Shown: piece by piece, positions 9,259 to 19,445 of the stretch
Layout: every line of letters begins with the position of its first letter
Position numbering within the stretch: position 1 is the first letter of the stretch
DNA from: CAVPJC01 sp963705155
Lineage (GTDB): Bacteria; Chloroflexota; Anaerolineae; Anaerolineales; UBA4823
NCBI GenBank assembly: GCA_963705155.1
Contig: CAVPJC010000013.1
Coordinates: forward strand, 563,083-627,082
Reading direction: 5' to 3'
DNA length: 64,000 nt
Notes under the pieces: model-generated
Database searches by the model: none
Seen by the model: only the letters and a program-made list of their open reading frames with translations
What the model was told of the DNA's origin: nothing
Program-made: the position numbers and the translations under genes

Positions 9259-12200
9259 ATGACAGAAAATGGCAGCGTAGATGAGACGCACCCTGCCCGT
9301 TTGATTTTGATGGGAGAAGGGGGAGCGGAAGTTAAGAATATCTTCTCGACCGGGAATTAACCATCATTGGGAGAGATCCCGGGGCCGATATTCGCATCGA
9401 TGATTCAGTGATCTCCCGCCGGCACGCCCGAATTAGCCGCGAGGGAAACCTGTTCACGCTGGAAGATCTCGGCAGCAGTAATGGCACATTCATCAACGGT
9501 AAGGCAGTTCAGGGAGCAATGCCGCTCATTCCCGGCGACAGTATACGCTTCGGGCACGTCATCACCCTGGTTTTTGACAAACCGACGCCGTCCCTTGCAG
9601 TATCCAAGGATATTCACGCAACTGTTCTGGAGAGCATCCAGACGCGCCTGGAGGGAATAGATGCCGATGAATTACAGGCTGCCATTCCAAGATTAATCGT
9701 CCGGGTTACCGGACTGGTAGCACAGAAGCATACGCTGCGATCTGAACGGATCATGGTTGGACGGTCGGATGAAAATGACATCCAGGTCAGGTCGCAAATT
9801 GTCTCCCGGCACCACTTTGTCCTGGAACGATCCGGGCGAGGCTATGACCTGGTTGTTTTGCCCGGCACCGCCAACCGCCTGATAAGAAACCAGCAGCCCA
9901 TCATCAACCGCATCCGGTTGACAGATGGGGATGAATTCTGCATCGAGTCCGGGACGCCGGGCCTGGAGGTCGGTTTCCAATACCATGCGCCAGGGGATGT
10001 GGGCGAAAAGAAGGAAGACCTTTTCCAGACGATCGAACACCAACCGGCAGTTCCTGTAAGAACCGATCAAACGATGATGGATGTGGGGAGTATCCATTTA
10101 CCCAGGCAAGATCAGGCGCGTTTGATCGTCACAGTTGCAGGTGCCGCGCCTCAAATACATCCTTTAGTAAAGAATACAATAACGATCGGACGGGCAGAGG
10201 ACAACGATATTGTGATTGCCTCCCAAATCGTTTCGCGCCATCACGCCCGGCTCGAACATGGGGCAGGAGGCACCTGGTTGAGTGTTTCGCCCGAGGCTGT
10301 GAATACATTGGTGTGCCAGGGACGCCCGGTGAGCCAGAGGCAGCGGTTGATCCACGGGGATGTACTGCGCATAGACAGCAATATCCCGGGCATGATGGTA
10401 ACAATGATCTTCGATTCCCCGGGTGAAGAATCGCTGGCGGCAAACATTTCCACAGTGCAGTTTGGTGAAAAAAACCGGTTGACATTTGGTCGAGACTCGG
10501 CCAACGATGTGGTACTGGATGCCCCAACCATATCGCGTTTTCATGCACAGGTGGAACGGGTTGGGAGGCGTTACCGGCTGACGGATTTACACAGCTCGAA
10601 TGGCACGTTTGTAAATGATGAACGGATCAGCGGGGAAGCCTGGTTGGGCGCGCAGGACACGGTACGCATGGGCCCATACCGTTTTGTGATGGGCGAAAAT
10701 GCTTTGACCCAATACGCCGAGACAAACGGTTTGCGCGTGGAAGCGCTTGGGTTGAACAAATGGGTGCGCAAAAACTTGAATATTCTGGAGAATATCTCGC
10801 TGGTGTTTCAGCCGCGCGAGTTTGTTGTTGTTGTGGGGCAAAGCGGCGGTGGAAAATCCACGCTGGTGGACGCAATTGCAGGGTATCGCCCGGCGACGCA
10901 CGGGCACGTGTTGGTGAACGGCATCGATGTTTACCGCAACTTTGATGTGATCCGTAATGAAATTGGGTTTGTCCCTCAGCGAGACATCATCCATATGGAA
11001 TTGACCGTCTACCAGGCGCTGGATTATGCGGCGCGGCTGCGGATGCCGCGTGATACCAGCAAGGATGAGCGCCATAAGCGTATTATGGAAGTGCTGGAAG
11101 ACCTTGACCTGGTTCACCGTAAAGATGTGCAAATCAGCGGGTTGAGCGGTGGGCAGCAGAAGCGAGTGTCCATCGGGGTGGAACTGCTGACAAAACCGGG
11201 TCTATTTTTCCTGGATGAGCCAACATCGGGGCTCGATCCGGGGACTGAAACGATATTTATGCATTTGATGCGGCGGCTGGCAGACCAGGGGCGAACGATC
11301 ATCCTGGTGACTCATGCCACCAAGAATGTCATGCTGGCAGACAAGGTAGTATTTCTGGCAAGGGGAGGCCACCTAGCCTGGTTTGGTCCACCGGATGAAG
11401 CTCTGGCGTTTTTTGACCAGTATCGATCGGAACAAGAACGGCGCAGCAAGCCGATGGAATTTGACCAGATCTATGCCATTCTGGATGATAGCTCGAAGGG
11501 ATCGGCAACCGACTGGGCTGCACGCTATAAAGAACATCCGGCTTATCAACAATATATCCGGGAACCCTTGCGGATACACCAGCAACCAGCAGCTCAGGCC
11601 GTAGCGCAAAAAAGTATTCCAAAGTCCGCCCGGCAGCATAATCGTGGTTCAGCATTGCACCAATTTTTTGTGCTATCAGAGCGAAATATTCGCATTTTGA
11701 CGCGCGACCGCTCCAGCTTGATTTTAATGCTCGTGGCAGCGCCTTTGGTGGGGATGCTAGATCTGGTAATTGCTCCTCTCATGGGAAGAGCGCCGTTTGA
11801 TTACAACCAGGGTGACGCTGCCAATGGGGCCATCACACTGTTTTTACTGACAGTCTATTGCCTGCTGGTGGCCGGGTTATCCCAGATGAGGGAAATCGTC
11901 AAAGAGGCAGATATTTACAAACGGGAGCGCCTGGTCAACCTGAAAATTCTGCCCTACGTCTCATCCAAAGTGTGGGTAGCCATGCTGCTGGCCTTTTATC
12001 ACGCCGCAGCATATGCGATTATCCACTTTGTTGCATTTGATATGCCTGGCGGGACGCTCGAATTCGGATTGTTTTACGTTACGCTTGTATTGGCCGTGAT
12101 GGCGGGTATGGTCGCCGGTATTTTTGCATCGGCCCTGTCGCCAGCAGCCAGCTCTGCGCCTCTGATCATGATCTTGCTGATCGTACCGCAGATTGTCCTG

Positions 12201-12919
12201 AGCGGAGCGCTTGCGCCCGTGCCTGGGACAGTCAGCGCAATTGCTTCGACTTCGCTGGGCGTTCGAAGGCTTTATCGGGATTGTGGGTATCGGTTCGGAC
12301 ATCGCCGCCGATCCGTGCTGGAAGCTGTCGAAAGAGCTGCGTGATGCCATGTCTCTCGATGATAAAAAGGCTAATGGCTGCACCTGTATGGGGGTGGCGG
12401 TATTCGACCGCCAAAGCTGCAGCTTTCCGGGTATCGGCCAGTATTACGAGCCGGAAATCGACCAGCCGGAGCCCGTGGAGCCACCCGGATTGGGAGAGAA
12501 GCCTGCTGAGCCTGTAATCCCACCGGCGCCGGACCAACCCGCTGACCAGTACGATTTGGTGCAGGTGGCGCAATACCTGAACGCACTGCAATCCTACCAG
12601 GATGAGGTGACGATTATCCAGGAAGATTACAAAAATCAGATGTCTATCTACGAATCGCAGGCCAAAGTTTACCAGGCTGAAATGATCGAATACCAGAAGG
12701 CGCTCTCGGAATGGAACATTGCTCGAAATTCGGCTGTTAAAAGGGGCAGAAGGTTTAATCGAAAGCGTAACCGACGAGTTTGGCTGGGCGTGGGTTAATA
12801 AAAAAGATCCTGCAGGTTTTTGGGATTGGATGTTCAAGACCTGGCTGGCTCAATTGGTCTTGATCGGAGTATTCTTTGTTGCCACCCTGGGGTTGATGAA
12901 AAGAAAGGATAAGTTATGA
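9259..12919 (+). CDS. Four-FHA-domain ABC transporter (ATPase plus permease), frameshifted
   Basis: A single very large protein of about 1,220 residues, broken by three one-base shifts (near 9335, 12262 and 12745). Order of domains: FHA1 (GRDPGADI..SRRH..SSNGT), FHA2 and FHA3 (GR..SRHH but no NG loop), FHA4 (SRFH..SSNGT), then an ABCG-type ATPase with Walker A GQSGGGKST, signature LSGGQQKR and Walker B LFFLDEPTSG, then several membrane segments. Near the C-terminus is a long extracytoplasmic Pro-rich and coiled-coil insert with a Cys-rich patch (NGCTCMG), followed by a last membrane helix. Each shift is repaired by one base, two of them in homopolymers. Its TGA overlaps the next ATG, confirming that the last frame is real. 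Known relatives with FHA plus ABCG domains are controlled by Ser/Thr kinases. The substrate is unknown. Confidence 0.88.
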
Positions 12920-13957
12920 CCAGCCGGTTATCAAATACCTGGAAATGGCTCTGGCTGTTCCTGGCGGTGATCCTGACCGGTGGAATAGCCTGTAACCTGA
13001 GCAGCATGAATGCGCCGGAACCTGATGTGACATTGACTGCCCTGAGCCAATCAGTTCTCGGCACGGCAACGGCTGCCGCTGCTGAAAAAAACTCCGAAGA
13101 TGACCAGGAACTGGCCACTGCCCAGGCGGAAGCCACACAAGATAGCCAGGCCGTGGTTGCAACTCAGACTGCGCGGGCATCCACACGGGATGAAGCGGCG
13201 CTGGTCACGTCTACTGCGGCAGCGCCGGTAGTTGCGGAACTGCCGCGCTATGGAATTGAACCCGGTGAGGGCAGCCTGGGATGGGTGCACCCTCCGGTCA
13301 AGGTGGAGATCGAAGGTTACCACCAGTATGGGTTTGCCAATGATTATATGCAGGTGGTGGTGCGAGATTTTGTTCTAGCCGCCGATATCACCTGGGATAC
13401 ACAGTATGGTGCATCGGGCTGCGGGTACATGTTCCGCTCCAACGGCGACCAGAAAAAACCCAGCCAGTATATGATTATCACCACCCGCCTGGGAAACGGG
13501 CATGTCATTTTCACCGCGATGGCAGGAGGGGAGCTGGCGAACGTGCAAGATTTCTATGCCGGATACCTCGACCCATCTTTTGGCTGGGAAAATGGCACGA
13601 CGAACCGGTTGGTGATTGTGGGGCGGGGCAGCTTGTTTGATATTTACACCAATGGCGTGAAGTTAGGTACGGTAGATACCACCCAGCCGCCGCCTACACC
13701 GGTATTACCCAAAGCTCCGAAGGCCCCTTCTGATCAGACGGACCTGGCTGCAGTACAAAACTACCGCAACCGGCTCAAAGAATACGAGGATATGGTGGGT
13801 CAGGTGCAATCCAACTACCAGATTGCACTTGAAAAACTACAAGACCATGGATGCAGTATTTGAAGAAGGTTTTGTGGGGATGATCGCCCTGAGCGAATCG
13901 GGTAAGACGAGCTGCCAGTTCGATAAAGCCTGGCTGTGGCTGCTGGAGGAGAAATAA
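12916..13957 (+). CDS. Secreted lipoprotein coupled to the FHA-ABC transporter, frameshifted at the C-terminus
   Basis: Begins by ATGA overlap with the transporter. The N-terminus has a signal peptide ending in a lipobox-like GGIAC, then an Ala/Thr/Glu-rich linker. A beta-rich domain follows (about residues 115-255, EGYHQYGFANDYMQVVV, GCGYMFRSN, RLVIVGRGSLFDIYTNG) resembling LamG or 3-keto-disaccharide-hydrolase folds. The Pro-rich plus helical segment at 13,690-13,820 closely resembles the extracytoplasmic insert of the preceding transporter. The current frame stops at 13863, but another frame continues as FEEGFVGMIALSESGKTSC to a TAA at 13957, so one more frameshift near 13850 is likely. 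Role inferred: partner of the transporter on the outer face of the membrane. Confidence 0.78.
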
Positions 13958-14011
13958 CCGGCCTGTAGATTGCCATTTTACGCATTTTCCAGGACGGGTT
14001 ATAATCGCAGC

Positions 14012-15037
14012 ATGCCTGAAACTCCACCGCGCCTCATCAATCCACAGCCCCAACCTGAAGACCGGTTAGACCAGGCCCTGCGACCCAAGATGCTCACCGA
14101 TTTGATCGGTCAAGACCGGGTGAAAGAAAATCTGGCGATCTTGATCGAAGCGGCGCGCCAGCGCAAAGAACCGCTGGATCACGTGCTCTTTTATGGGCCG
14201 CCGGGTCTGGGAAAAACAACCCTGGCCCATATCCTTGCCAACGAGATGAGCGTCAGCATCAAAATTACCGCTGGTCCGGCCATCGAACGACCGGGCGACC
14301 TGGCGGCTATCCTGACGAACCTGCGCGCCGGGGATGTCTTGTTTATCGATGAGGTGCATCGCCTGGGCCGGGCGATTGAGGAAGTGCTTTATCCGGCGAT
14401 GGAAGATTTTGCGCTGGACATTGTCATTGGAAAGGGACCTTCGGCGCGCTCCATTCGCTTGAAACTGCCAAGATTCAGCGTGATTGGCGCGACGACCCGC
14501 CTGGCGCTGGTGACGGCGCCGTTGAGAGCCCGTTTTGGCGCGGTTTACCGCCTGGATTATTATGATTTTCCAGCCATGCAGTCGATCGTTCGCAGGGCCG
14601 CCGGTGTACTGGGTGTGAATGCTCAGGCTGAAGGTGTGGAGGAGATTGCACGGCGCGGCCGGGGCACGCCGCGCGTGGCACTGCGCTTGCTGCGCCGGGT
14701 GCGGGATTTTGCCGAGGTGCGCGCCCAGGGTGTGATCACCCGACCTGTGGCGCAGGATGCGCTCGATCTCATGGATGTGGACCCGCTGGGACTGGATGAG
14801 ATGGATCGCCGTGTTTTGCGGACGGTTATTGAGAAATATCGCGGCGGGCCGGTAGGTCTGAGCACCATTGCCGCTTCCATTTCGGAAGAGCCGGATACCA
14901 TCATGGATGTTGTCGAGCCTTATCTGCTGCAATTGGGCTTTTTGGATCGCACACCCCAGGGGCGAACAGCTACCCGGCTGGCGTATGAACATCTCGGTCT
15001 GCCGGCGCCCGAAGGTCTGCAGCCGCGCATGCTATAA
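14012..15037 (+). CDS. ruvB: Holliday junction branch migration helicase RuvB
   Basis: AAA+ motor that drives branch migration with RuvA. Of the two in-frame starts the ATG at 14012 (MPETPPRLINPQ) fits the family N-terminus better than the upstream one. The sequence shows PKMLTDLIGQDRVKENL, Walker A GPPGLGKTTLAH, Walker B DEVHRL, sensor 1 GATTRLALVTAPLRARFG, and the C-terminal winged helix ending GRTATRLAYEHLGL. The length of 341 residues is normal and the frame is intact. Neither ruvA nor ruvC is adjacent in this window; a DUF2905 gene and queA follow, an order common in many bacteria. Confidence 0.97.
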   Translation: MPETPPRLINPQPQPEDRLDQALRPKMLTDLIGQDRVKENLAILIEAARQRKEPLDHVLFYGPPGLGKTTLAHILANEMSVSIKITAGPAIERPGDLAAILTNLRAGDVLFIDEVHRLGRAIEEVLYPAMEDFALDIVIGKGPSARSIRLKLPRFSVIGATTRLALVTAPLRARFGAVYRLDYYDFPAMQSIVRRAAGVLGVNAQAEGVEEIARRGRGTPRVALRLLRRVRDFAEVRAQGVITRPVAQDALDLMDVDPLGLDEMDRRVLRTVIEKYRGGPVGLSTIAASISEEPDTIMDVVEPYLLQLGFLDRTPQGRTATRLAYEHLGLPAPEGLQPRML

Positions 15038-15043
15038 GCCGTT

Positions 15044-15280
15044 TTGATCGATATGCTTCCTCTGGCACGCACGCTGGTTATTCTGGGTCTCGTTTTTCTA
15101 CTGGCTGGCGGACTGGTTTACCTGGCCGGGCGCGCCAACCTGCCGCTGGGCAGGCTTCCTGGAGATATCCGGATTGAGCGGGAAAATTTCTCCTGCTCGT
15201 TTCCCCTGGTGACATCCATCCTGTTATCGATTGTCCTCACGGTGGTTTTAAACCTGGTTGCGCGTTTGCTGAACAAGTGA
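15044..15280 (+). CDS. DUF2905 family small membrane protein
   Basis: 78 residues with two hydrophobic helices flanking the family core, NLPLGRLPGDIRIERENFSC. DUF2905 proteins typically sit beside ruvB or queA, as here. Start is either TTG at 15044, six bases after the ruvB stop, or ATG at 15053. Function is unknown. Confidence 0.85.
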   Translation: MIDMLPLARTLVILGLVFLLAGGLVYLAGRANLPLGRLPGDIRIERENFSCSFPLVTSILLSIVLTVVLNLVARLLNK

Positions 15281-15330
15281 GTGTTGAATTATTTTTGGAT
15301 ATTGCCAATTCCCCGTTTTCTGGTGCGTGA

Positions 15331-16355
15331 TTGAAAACTGCTGATTTTGATTATGACCTGCCTGAAGATCTGATCGCTCAAACGCCGGCAGAACCAAGAG
15401 ACGCTTCCCGTTTGCTGGTCATCGATCGTAAGACCGGCAGTCTCGAGCATGCAATATTCCGTGATCTGGGCAGATTTTTGAACAAAGGCGATTTGCTGGT
15501 GCTAAACGAGACTCAGGTGATACCAGCTCGCTTGTTTGCGCGCAAAATCCCCACCGGCGGCAAGATTGAGATATTGCTCATTCGCAGGGAAAATGAGCAC
15601 ACCTGGGAAGCGCTCGTGGGGGGGAAGGGTCTGACGGAGGGGAAAAGGCTGAAGGTGGAAGACGGCCCCGGGGCGGTCGTTTGGGCCGAACTGGACGGCT
15701 CGCGGCGCCTCATTCGCTTCGATGAGCCTGTTGAAGCTTGCCTGCCTCTGGCGGGACACACCCCGCTGCCGCCCTATATCCATACACCACTCGACCGGCC
15801 TGAGCGCTACCAGACGGTGTACGCACGCCAGCCGGGATCGGTGGCTGCACCGACTGCGGGATTACATTTTACCCGTGAATTGATCGAAGCGCTGAGCAGA
15901 CAGGGAATTGGGCTGGTCAAGGTGAGCCTGCATGTTGGCCTGGATACCTTCGCACCGGTGACCGAGGAATAATGCCGCCGAACACAAAATTCACACCGAA
16001 TGGTGCCAGGTAACGACTGAAGCGGCGCAATTGATCAACGAAACAGCCGTTGCAAACAAAAGGGTGATTGCGGTGGGCACCACCAGCGTGCGCACCCTGG
16101 AAAGCGCGCGCCAGCACGCCCGGCCCGGTGAAACCGTAGGCGCTTTTGAAGGTCCAACAGACTTATTCATCCTCCCCGGGTATTCTTTTCAGGTGGTAGA
16201 TGGGATGGTGACAAATTTTCACCTGCCACGATCTTCGCTGATCATGCTGGTAAGCGCGTTTGCGGGCCGGGAACGGGTTCTGCAGGCTTACGAGACCGCC
16301 AAGAACACGGGTTACCGGTTCTACTCGTTTGGAGACGCGATGTATAATCTTATAA
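15331..16355 (+). CDS. queA: S-adenosylmethionine:tRNA ribosyltransferase-isomerase, frameshifted
   Basis: Transfers and isomerises the ribosyl group of SAM to make epoxyqueuosine in tRNA. A TTG start gives MKTADFDYDLPEDLIAQTPA, the canonical N-terminus. The first frame includes GSVAAPTAGLHFT and SLHVGLDTFAPV, then stops; the second resumes AAEHKIHTEW and includes GTTSVRTLES, GPTDLFILPGY and VTNFHLPRS. Dropping one G near 15967 joins them. At the end, FYSFGDAM should be followed by LIL and a stop. Removing one A at 16344 gives exactly that, with TAA at 16355. As written, the frame runs on to 16465. Both breaks look like sequence errors. Confidence 0.92.
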
Positions 16356-16459
16356 TCGAACATGGCAGGCGTTATTGGCTGATTGTTGATCCAAACAGAA
16401 TCTACACCGGGCGCACCCAGCTTGAAGGGATTGCTATTGCCATTCAACCCACTGGATGT

Positions 16460-16900
16460 TTATAAAAATAGCTGGGACAAGATTGCGATTGCCACTACCA
16501 GGGTAGCGACGACCTGCAAAATATCCCAGAAATTATTTTTATCTGTTTCAGCGATGTGCTCTTTCGGATTATCCGGGTTATATCGTACCTCGATGGTTTT
16601 GCCCACATTGAAAATAGCGTCTTCAGCGCTCTTCCTGGAGTATAGACCGCTGAGACGAGTTTGTTTTTCAAATTCCTGTCCCATATGGGTATATTTATAG
16701 GTGATCTCAGGGAAGTAGGATGTGCCAGATTTGGGAGATCTGCTCTCAGCAACCTTTTTGGAGATGACATCGGCTGCTATTACTGGCCAGGTTTGGCTGG
16801 CGGATCGCCTTTGTTGCTGGCGAACCAGTTGCCATATCTTATAAATGCCGAACGCCAAAAAAGCAAAACCCAACGCGATGGATAGGGTAGACGTTGACAC
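16460..16900 (-). CDS. DUF3592 membrane protein
   Basis: 146 residues with an N-terminal membrane helix (LSIALGFAFLAFGIYKIW), a soluble middle with YFPEITYKYTHMGQEFE and VRYNPDNPKEHI, and a C-terminal helix (ILQVVATLVVAIAIL). This arrangement and the YNPxNP motif are typical of DUF3592. Convergent with queA. Function is unknown. Confidence 0.8.
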   Translation of the reverse strand: MSTSTLSIALGFAFLAFGIYKIWQLVRQQQRRSASQTWPVIAADVISKKVAESRSPKSGTSYFPEITYKYTHMGQEFEKQTRLSGLYSRKSAEDAIFNVGKTIEVRYNPDNPKEHIAETDKNNFWDILQVVATLVVAIAILSQLFL

Positions 16901-17054
16901 ATTTAGCTCCTTGGGTATAACATTCTATTCTCAGTTGGATGGTTCTAAATTGCACAATTGCATTATATAATGATTTCCGAAAGGAATTCCTTTCAAGGTT
17001 GCGAGGCTGACTTCCGGAACTATCGGGATTTCTTTTATAATTTGGGTTACGCCT

Positions 17055-17735
17055 ATGGAATTGTGGGATCGATTAAACCGTGAAATTGAAAGCTGCCGCA
17101 AATGTGAACGGCTGACTGCATGGCGTGAGCATGTGGCTAATACTCGGCGGCGCGCCTATATTGATCAAGCCTATTGGGGCAAGCCAGTCATTGGTTTCGG
17201 TGATCCGGCCGCGAAGATTCTGGTGGTGGGCCTGGCACCGGGCGCGCATGGCTCCAACCGCACCGGGCGAATGTTTACCGGGGATAGCTCCGGGGATTTT
17301 TTGTACCGGGCATTGTATAAGGCCGGTTTTGCCAGCCAACCTGTGTCAAAATACCGGGACGATGAGCTGCAATTGAAAGATGTCTTTATCAGCGCAGTAT
17401 GCCGCTGCGCGCCGCCTGACAACCGCCCGACACCCCAGGAAATCAGCACCTGTCTCCCCTATCTGGACAGCGAATGGGATCTATTGTCGGGGTTGGAAGG
17501 TGTGGTGGCCCTGGGGCGGATCGCTTTCGAAAACAGCCAGCGGCTGCTTCGCCAGCGAGGGGTTTTCATACCACGATTAAAATTCGAGCATGCAAAATTG
17601 TATTCAACCGGCGCAGATGCACCCTGGCTGATTGCCTCATATCACCCCAGCCGGCAGAACACACAGACCGGGCGGTTAACCGAGGCGATGTTTGATCGGG
17701 TGTGGGAAATAGCAAAAGAGCAGTCTGGTCAGTAA
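17055..17735 (+). CDS. Uracil-DNA glycosylase, family 5 (UdgB-like)
   Basis: Iron-sulphur DNA repair glycosylase that removes uracil and related bases. The N-terminal Cys pair (SCRKCERL, residues 14 and 17) and later cysteines can bind a 4Fe-4S cluster. Motif A reads GLAPGAHGSNRTGRMFTGD, the form found in UdgB (family 5) and lacking the polar catalytic residue of family 4. Motif B is SYHPSRQNTQTGRLT. The length of 226 residues is normal and the frame is intact. It appears to be a single-gene unit, convergent with the GGDEF gene; a short hairpin (CGATCATC / GATGATCG, 17738-17759) lies between them. Confidence 0.92.
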   Translation: MELWDRLNREIESCRKCERLTAWREHVANTRRRAYIDQAYWGKPVIGFGDPAAKILVVGLAPGAHGSNRTGRMFTGDSSGDFLYRALYKAGFASQPVSKYRDDELQLKDVFISAVCRCAPPDNRPTPQEISTCLPYLDSEWDLLSGLEGVVALGRIAFENSQRLLRQRGVFIPRLKFEHAKLYSTGADAPWLIASYHPSRQNTQTGRLTEAMFDRVWEIAKEQSGQ

Positions 17736-17778
17736 AACGATCATCTGGTCTGATGATCGATTAGATCACCAGAGCAAC

Positions 17779-19407
17779 TTAACCAAATTCTACGCGGTTG
17801 CGCCCTTCTTTCTTTGCGGTGTACATGGCCGAATCGGCGCGGCTGATCAACACATCCAGATCGGGAGTAGTGGCGGTTGCCCGAGCGATGCCCAGACTGA
17901 CGCTGACATTCACAGGGGTTGCCTCGGTCATCACCGGACGATTGGCGACACACTGGCGGACGCGTTCTGCCACGCCGCTGGCAATAAACATGTCAGTTTC
18001 CGGCAGCAAGAAAGTAAACTCATCGCCGCCAAAACGGCCCAAGATATCGATGCGGCGTAGATTCTCGCCGCAGCGCTTGGCAACAGCCTGCAGAACCTGG
18101 TCGCCGGCGGGATGGCCATAGAAATCGTTGATGAATTTGAAATGGTCAATATCCATCATGATTGCGACGAGGGGGCGGCGGTAGCGGCGAGAGCGCTCAA
18201 CTTCGCGCTGGCCCAATTCGTAGAAACCACGACGGTTGTACAACCCGGTCAGTGAATCGGTGATGGCCAGTTTTTGCACTTCGGAGTGGAGATTGGCATT
18301 GTGGATGGCGGCTGTGGCTGTGGCAGCGAAGCTGACCAGCAAGCGTAAATCGTTCTCATTAAATGCGCCAGCGTGATCTGATTCCAACGACAGTGCGCCA
18401 AGCACCTGATTTTTCAACACCAGCGGCGCGACAATTGCTGCCTTTACATCAGGCGCATCTTTCTGGATTGCGGTGGTGTAGGCGGGGTCGGTTTGCAAGT
18501 TTTGAATTAAATAGGGGGTTCGCTCCCGCACAGATTTGGAGACAAACCCGACCGTGGTTGGCACCCGGATACGCACGATGCGCGGATCGGTGTAGCCAAT
18601 GCTGGCGCGCATCTCCAATTGCCCTGTATCCGGGGCGATCAGATGAATCATTCCTTTGGTGGCTGCCGGAACTGCGCTGATGGCTGCATCCAAAATGCGG
18701 CTGAGAAGCGCATCGGGATCGAGGGTGGTCAGGAGCGCAACAGTCGCGTTATGAAGAGCGCTTAGCTCCCGGTTATGCTGTTTGGCGGCGATTTCGGTCA
18801 GCTTGCGTTCGGTGATATCATGCCCGACGGCTTGAATTTCAATCAGGTGTCTATCTTCACCGAAGCTCCCCAGTGCGGTCCACTGCTGCCAACGGGTGGT
18901 CCCGTCGGGCGTTCGATGAGCGTGATCGAGGTGAAAAACTGGTTCCGCGGGTGTCAGAGTTTCGAGATACTGCTGGGCCAGGTTGCGGTCAGCTTCCGGG
19001 ATTTTGGCGAGTAAATTATCCCCAACGCTAATATCCAAAAACGGATAATAATTTCTAAAGGCTTCATTTAGAAAAGTTAGTGTTCCATCCGGGGTGAGCC
19101 GGATGATCAACTCGGTTTGGGTTTCAACGATTGCACGGTAACGCTCTTCACTGATCAAACTCGTCTTGTGAGCATCTTCGAGGGCCTGCAGCATGCCACG
19201 GACATTGCTCTGAATGCGTGAATCGATCTCCTGGACTTCTTTGTGCTGGGCAATCTCACTACTTTGCAGGTTATCCAGTACCGAAAGCAAGCCAGTACAG
19301 GCGTCCAGCAGAAGCATTTCTAACCTGCCTGGAGGGGCCAAAGTGGAGGCAAGGCTGGTCACCTGTTGTTTGAGCTGGTCAATATCCTGTGTGTTTTCTT
19401 CTTTCAC
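17779..19407 (-). CDS. PAS-GAF-GGDEF diguanylate cyclase
   Basis: 542-residue cytosolic signalling protein without membrane segments. An N-terminal helical region is followed by a PAS domain (about residues 85-205, starting ERYRAIVETQTELIIRLTPD). A GAF domain follows (about 225-365, LHNATVALLTTLDPDALLSR to FAATATAAIHNANLH), then a C-terminal GGDEF domain (about 370-540) with the intact active-site motif GGDEF in RFGGDEFTFLLPE. It should make cyclic di-GMP. The sequence just upstream of GGDEF (AVAKRCGENLRRIDILGRFG) does not show a clear RxxD inhibitory site. The ligands of the PAS and GAF domains are unknown. Confidence 0.93.
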   Translation of the reverse strand: MKEENTQDIDQLKQQVTSLASTLAPPGRLEMLLLDACTGLLSVLDNLQSSEIAQHKEVQEIDSRIQSNVRGMLQALEDAHKTSLISEERYRAIVETQTELIIRLTPDGTLTFLNEAFRNYYPFLDISVGDNLLAKIPEADRNLAQQYLETLTPAEPVFHLDHAHRTPDGTTRWQQWTALGSFGEDRHLIEIQAVGHDITERKLTEIAAKQHNRELSALHNATVALLTTLDPDALLSRILDAAISAVPAATKGMIHLIAPDTGQLEMRASIGYTDPRIVRIRVPTTVGFVSKSVRERTPYLIQNLQTDPAYTTAIQKDAPDVKAAIVAPLVLKNQVLGALSLESDHAGAFNENDLRLLVSFAATATAAIHNANLHSEVQKLAITDSLTGLYNRRGFYELGQREVERSRRYRRPLVAIMMDIDHFKFINDFYGHPAGDQVLQAVAKRCGENLRRIDILGRFGGDEFTFLLPETDMFIASGVAERVRQCVANRPVMTEATPVNVSVSLGIARATATTPDLDVLISRADSAMYTAKKEGRNRVEFG

Positions 19408-19445
19408 ATGCCCTCCAATTGCATTATTCAGCGGTGCTGGGATCC

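Noticed and set aside
16356..16465. A 36-residue C-terminal extension of QueA
   Set aside because: QueA normally ends FGDAMLIL; removing one A at 16344 gives that ending and a stop, so the extension is probably an artefact.
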